Shown: positions 6,142-7,432 of the stretch, piece after piece | How the letters are laid out: every line of letters starts with the position of its first letter | Position numbering within the stretch: position 1 is the stretch's first letter | Origin: Microbacteriaceae bacterium | Lineage (GTDB): Bacteria > Actinomycetota > Actinomycetes > Actinomycetales > Microbacteriaceae | Assembly: GCA_025464125.1 (NCBI GenBank) | Contig: JAODLU010000383.1 | Coordinates: forward strand, 1 to 7,432 | DNA length: 7,432 nucleotides | Direction of reading: 5' to 3' | The notes under the pieces: generated by a model | Databases searched by the model: none | The model's input: the letters and a program-made list of their open reading frames with translations, nothing else | What the model was told of the DNA's origin: nothing | Position numbers and translations under genes: made by a program

Positions 6142-6186
6142 CCGCCCCAGTTGCCGCATCCTCCACCACCCAGTACCACCCACCGA

Positions 6187-6199
6187 AGCGGATGCCGCG
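6187..6199 (+). repeat. 13-bp direct repeat, right copy
   Basis: This is the second copy of AGCGGATGCCGCG, 33 bp upstream of the tRNA gene and identical to the copy at 6023-6035. Confidence 0.5.
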
Positions 6200-6209
6200 C
6201 CAGCACCAT

Positions 6210-6230
6210 CTGGCAGACTGGCAGGGTCTG
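6210..6230 (+). repeat. Tandem CTGGCAG pair with small hairpin before the tRNA
   Basis: CTGGCAG occurs at 6210-6216 and 6218-6224. Overlapping it, CAGAC (6214-6218) can pair with GTCTG (6226-6230) across a 7-nt loop, ending one base before the next base of the tRNA leader. It may be part of the 5' leader of the tRNA precursor or may be chance. Confidence 0.35.
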
Positions 6231-6231
6231 A

Positions 6232-6303
6232 TCCGCCTTGGTGTAATGGCAGCACGACAGCCTTTGGAGCTGTTAGGTCTAGGTTCGAATCCTGGAGGCG
6301 GAG
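6232..6303 (+). tRNA. tRNA-Gln (anticodon UUG)
   Basis: The 72-nt gene folds as a complete cloverleaf. The acceptor stem TCCGCCT/AGGCGGA has 7 pairs, and the D stem is GTGT/GCAC with one G-U pair. The anticodon stem ACAGC/GCTGT encloses the loop CTTTGGA, giving anticodon TTG, which reads the glutamine codon CAA. The T arm is CTAGG/CCTGG with loop TTCGAAT. The discriminator base is G, as expected for glutamine tRNAs. The 3' CCA is not encoded and must be added. It lies 92 bp upstream of glmU in the same direction; a tRNA-Gln next to glmU is, as I recall, also found in mycobacteria, which supports a core-genome location. Confidence 0.95.
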
Positions 6304-6312
6304 CGAAGAATC

Positions 6313-6326
6313 GGCACGAATGTGCC
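6313..6326 (+). other. Small stem-loop downstream of tRNA-Gln
   Basis: GGCAC (6313-6317) pairs with GTGCC (6322-6326) across a GAAT loop. It lies 9 nt past the tRNA 3' end with no T-run after it. It could mark the tRNA precursor 3' end or a weak terminator, or tRNA transcription may continue into glmU. Confidence 0.3.
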
Positions 6327-6395
6327 AGCTCCGCGGCCCACAGGCACGTCGGGTGCAGGAGTAGTGAAGTTGCGTCACCGAAGGGGGAACAACAC

Positions 6396-7432
6396 ATGAC
6401 CGATCTAGCCGTCATCATCCTCGCCGCAGGGCAGGGCACGCGAATGAAGTCGTCCCGCCCGAAGGTGCTGCACAGCCTCGCCGGCGTCACTCTCGTCGGG
6501 CACGTGCTTGCCACCGCTGAGGAGCTCGGCGCCGAGCACATCGTCGCTGTGGTGCGACATGAGCGGGATGCCGTGGCCGCAGTCATCTCGGAACAGTTTC
6601 CGGCAGCCATCATCGTCGACCAGGACGAGGTTCCGGGCACAGGTCGAGCGGTGCAGCTCGCCATCGCCGGCCTGCCCGCCACGTTCGCGGGCCACGTCGT
6701 CGTGCTGAGCGCAGACGTGCCGCTGCTCGATGCCGCCACCGTTCATGGGCTCATCGAGAGTCATCGGCTGGCAGGCAATGCGCTCACGATGCTGAGTGCG
6801 TATCTCGACGACCCGACAGGGTTCGGGCGTGTGCTTCGGTCATCCGACGGGGCCTTCCAGGCCATCGTCGAGCAGAAGGATGCCACCCCAGAGCAGCTGC
6901 TCGTCACTGAGACCAACGCCGGCGTCTACGTGTTCGAACTGTCGGCACTGCGTGCGGCCCTCAGCGGCATCGGCACCGCGAATGCCCAGGGGGAGATGTA
7001 CCTGACGGATGCTGCGGCGGCGATCAGGGCATCCGGAGGCTCGATCGACGCGGTGCCCGTTTCAGACCCCTGGCTGGTCACCGGCATCAACGACCGCGTG
7101 CAGCTGGGAGCGGCGGCAACGGAACTGAACTCGCGCATCGTGCGCGGCTGGCAGCTCGCCGGGGTCACCGTGCAGGAGCCGGCGAGCACCTGGATCGATC
7201 TGAAGGCCGTGCTTGCAGAAGACGTCGAAATCCTGCCGGGAACCCAGATCCTGGGCGCGACAGTGATCGAGCGCGGGGCGACGGTCGGTCCAGACACGAC
7301 GCTGGTCGACTGCGAGGTGGGGGAGGGCGCGACGGTGAAGCGCACGGATGCCACGCTGGCCGTCATCGGCAAAAACGCGACTGTTGGCCCATTCGCCTAC
7401 CTGCGCCCGGGTACGTACCTCGGCGACGAAGG
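6396..7432 (+). CDS. glmU: Bifunctional GlmU: GlcNAc-1-P uridyltransferase / GlcN-1-P acetyltransferase (3' end outside window)
   Basis: The 345 visible codons cover the whole uridyltransferase domain and the start of the acetyltransferase domain; about 110-150 residues should be missing. GlmU acetylates glucosamine-1-phosphate and couples it to UTP, giving UDP-GlcNAc for peptidoglycan. The N-terminal nucleotide-binding signature LAAGQGTRMKSSRPK (9-23) is intact. Next come PGTGRAVQ near residue 80 (uridine contacts), SADVPLL near 108 (metal-binding Asp), GFGRVLR and IVEQKDAT near 145-165, ETNAGVYVF near 172, GEMYLTDA near 200, and the metal-binding Asn of INDRVQL. A left-handed beta-helix of hexapeptide repeats begins at about TWIDLKAVLAEDVEI, and the conserved RPGT of the acetyltransferase site falls at the window edge. 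The ATG has a good ribosome site (AGGGGG, 6382-6387, 8 nt upstream). It may share a transcript with tRNA-Gln. Confidence 0.97.
   Translation, partial: MTDLAVIILAAGQGTRMKSSRPKVLHSLAGVTLVGHVLATAEELGAEHIVAVVRHERDAVAAVISEQFPAAIIVDQDEVPGTGRAVQLAIAGLPATFAGHVVVLSADVPLLDAATVHGLIESHRLAGNALTMLSAYLDDPTGFGRVLRSSDGAFQAIVEQKDATPEQLLVTETNAGVYVFELSALRAALSGIGTANAQGEMYLTDAAAAIRASGGSIDAVPVSDPWLVTGINDRVQLGAAATELNSRIVRGWQLAGVTVQEPASTWIDLKAVLAEDVEILPGTQILGATVIERGATVGPDTTLVDCEVGEGATVKRTDATLAVIGKNATVGPFAYLRPGTYLGDE

Larger units (their letters stand above)
5958..6231. other. Gene-free region between marR and tRNA-Gln
   Basis: This 274-bp stretch contains no credible gene on either strand. It holds the marR promoter at its left end, the inverted repeat at 6058-6141, two copies of a 13-bp word outside that repeat, a short direct repeat ACCACCCA (6165-6172 and 6175-6182), and a tandem CTGGCAG pair just ahead of the tRNA gene. 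No obvious tRNA promoter was found. Confidence 0.6.

Noticed and set aside
6165..6182. Repeated ACCACCCA as a CRISPR or iteron fragment
   Set aside because: There are only two 8-nt copies with a 2-nt gap; no array, spacer pattern or cas/rep gene is present.
5958..6209. N-terminal extension of marR by 84 residues
   Set aside because: The extension is Arg/Gly-rich, runs through the hairpin element, and MarR proteins normally begin about where the ATG at 5957 lies.
5155..6231. Open frame of 358 codons on the plus strand across the dehydrogenase, marR and intergenic region
   Set aside because: It is Ser/Arg-rich low-complexity sequence antisense to two clear genes and crosses the inverted repeat; no domain is visible.
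6364..6378. GTGA-N7-TCAC dyad ahead of glmU as an operator
   Set aside because: Four-base arms with a 7-nt gap are expected by chance, and no matching site occurs elsewhere in the window.

Overview
The window looks like chromosomal DNA from a high-GC Gram-positive actinobacterium, most likely of the Microbacteriaceae type. The grounds are the strong G/C third-position bias, strong Shine-Dalgarno sites beside two possible leaderless genes, GTG starts, a tRNA-Gln gene directly ahead of glmU, and frequent use of the word GGATGC/GCATCC. The family-level placement is inference. No transposase, integrase, phage gene or CRISPR array is visible.

Layout. (1) Positions 1-3712 form an acyl-CoA module. 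An acyl-CoA dehydrogenase (ACAD) gene runs leftward and leaves the window at its 3' end. A 126-bp intergenic region with an AT-rich core separates it from a rightward pair: a second, divergent ACAD and an AMP-forming acyl-CoA ligase. The pair overlaps by 4 bp (GTGA). The ligase should activate a carboxylic acid to its CoA thioester, and the two flavoproteins should act on that thioester. The substrate cannot be read from the sequence. (2) Positions 3750-4403 hold a TMEM175-family (DUF1211) membrane protein, a putative potassium channel, probably from its own leaderless promoter. (3) Positions 4467-5957 hold a leftward pair: a MarR-type regulator followed by a D-2-hydroxyacid dehydrogenase. (4) Positions 5958-6231 have no gene but contain a large imperfect inverted repeat (6058-6141) with 13-bp arms. 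(5) tRNA-Gln(UUG) lies at 6232-6303. (6) glmU, the bifunctional UDP-GlcNAc biosynthesis enzyme, starts at 6396 and leaves the window at the right edge.

The left half looks accessory and catabolic. The tRNA-Gln/glmU end is core genome. The observations most worth following are the second ACAD, which lacks the catalytic glutamate at both known positions and has altered flavin-side motifs; the hairpin element next to the tRNA gene; and the uneven density of GGATGC across the window.
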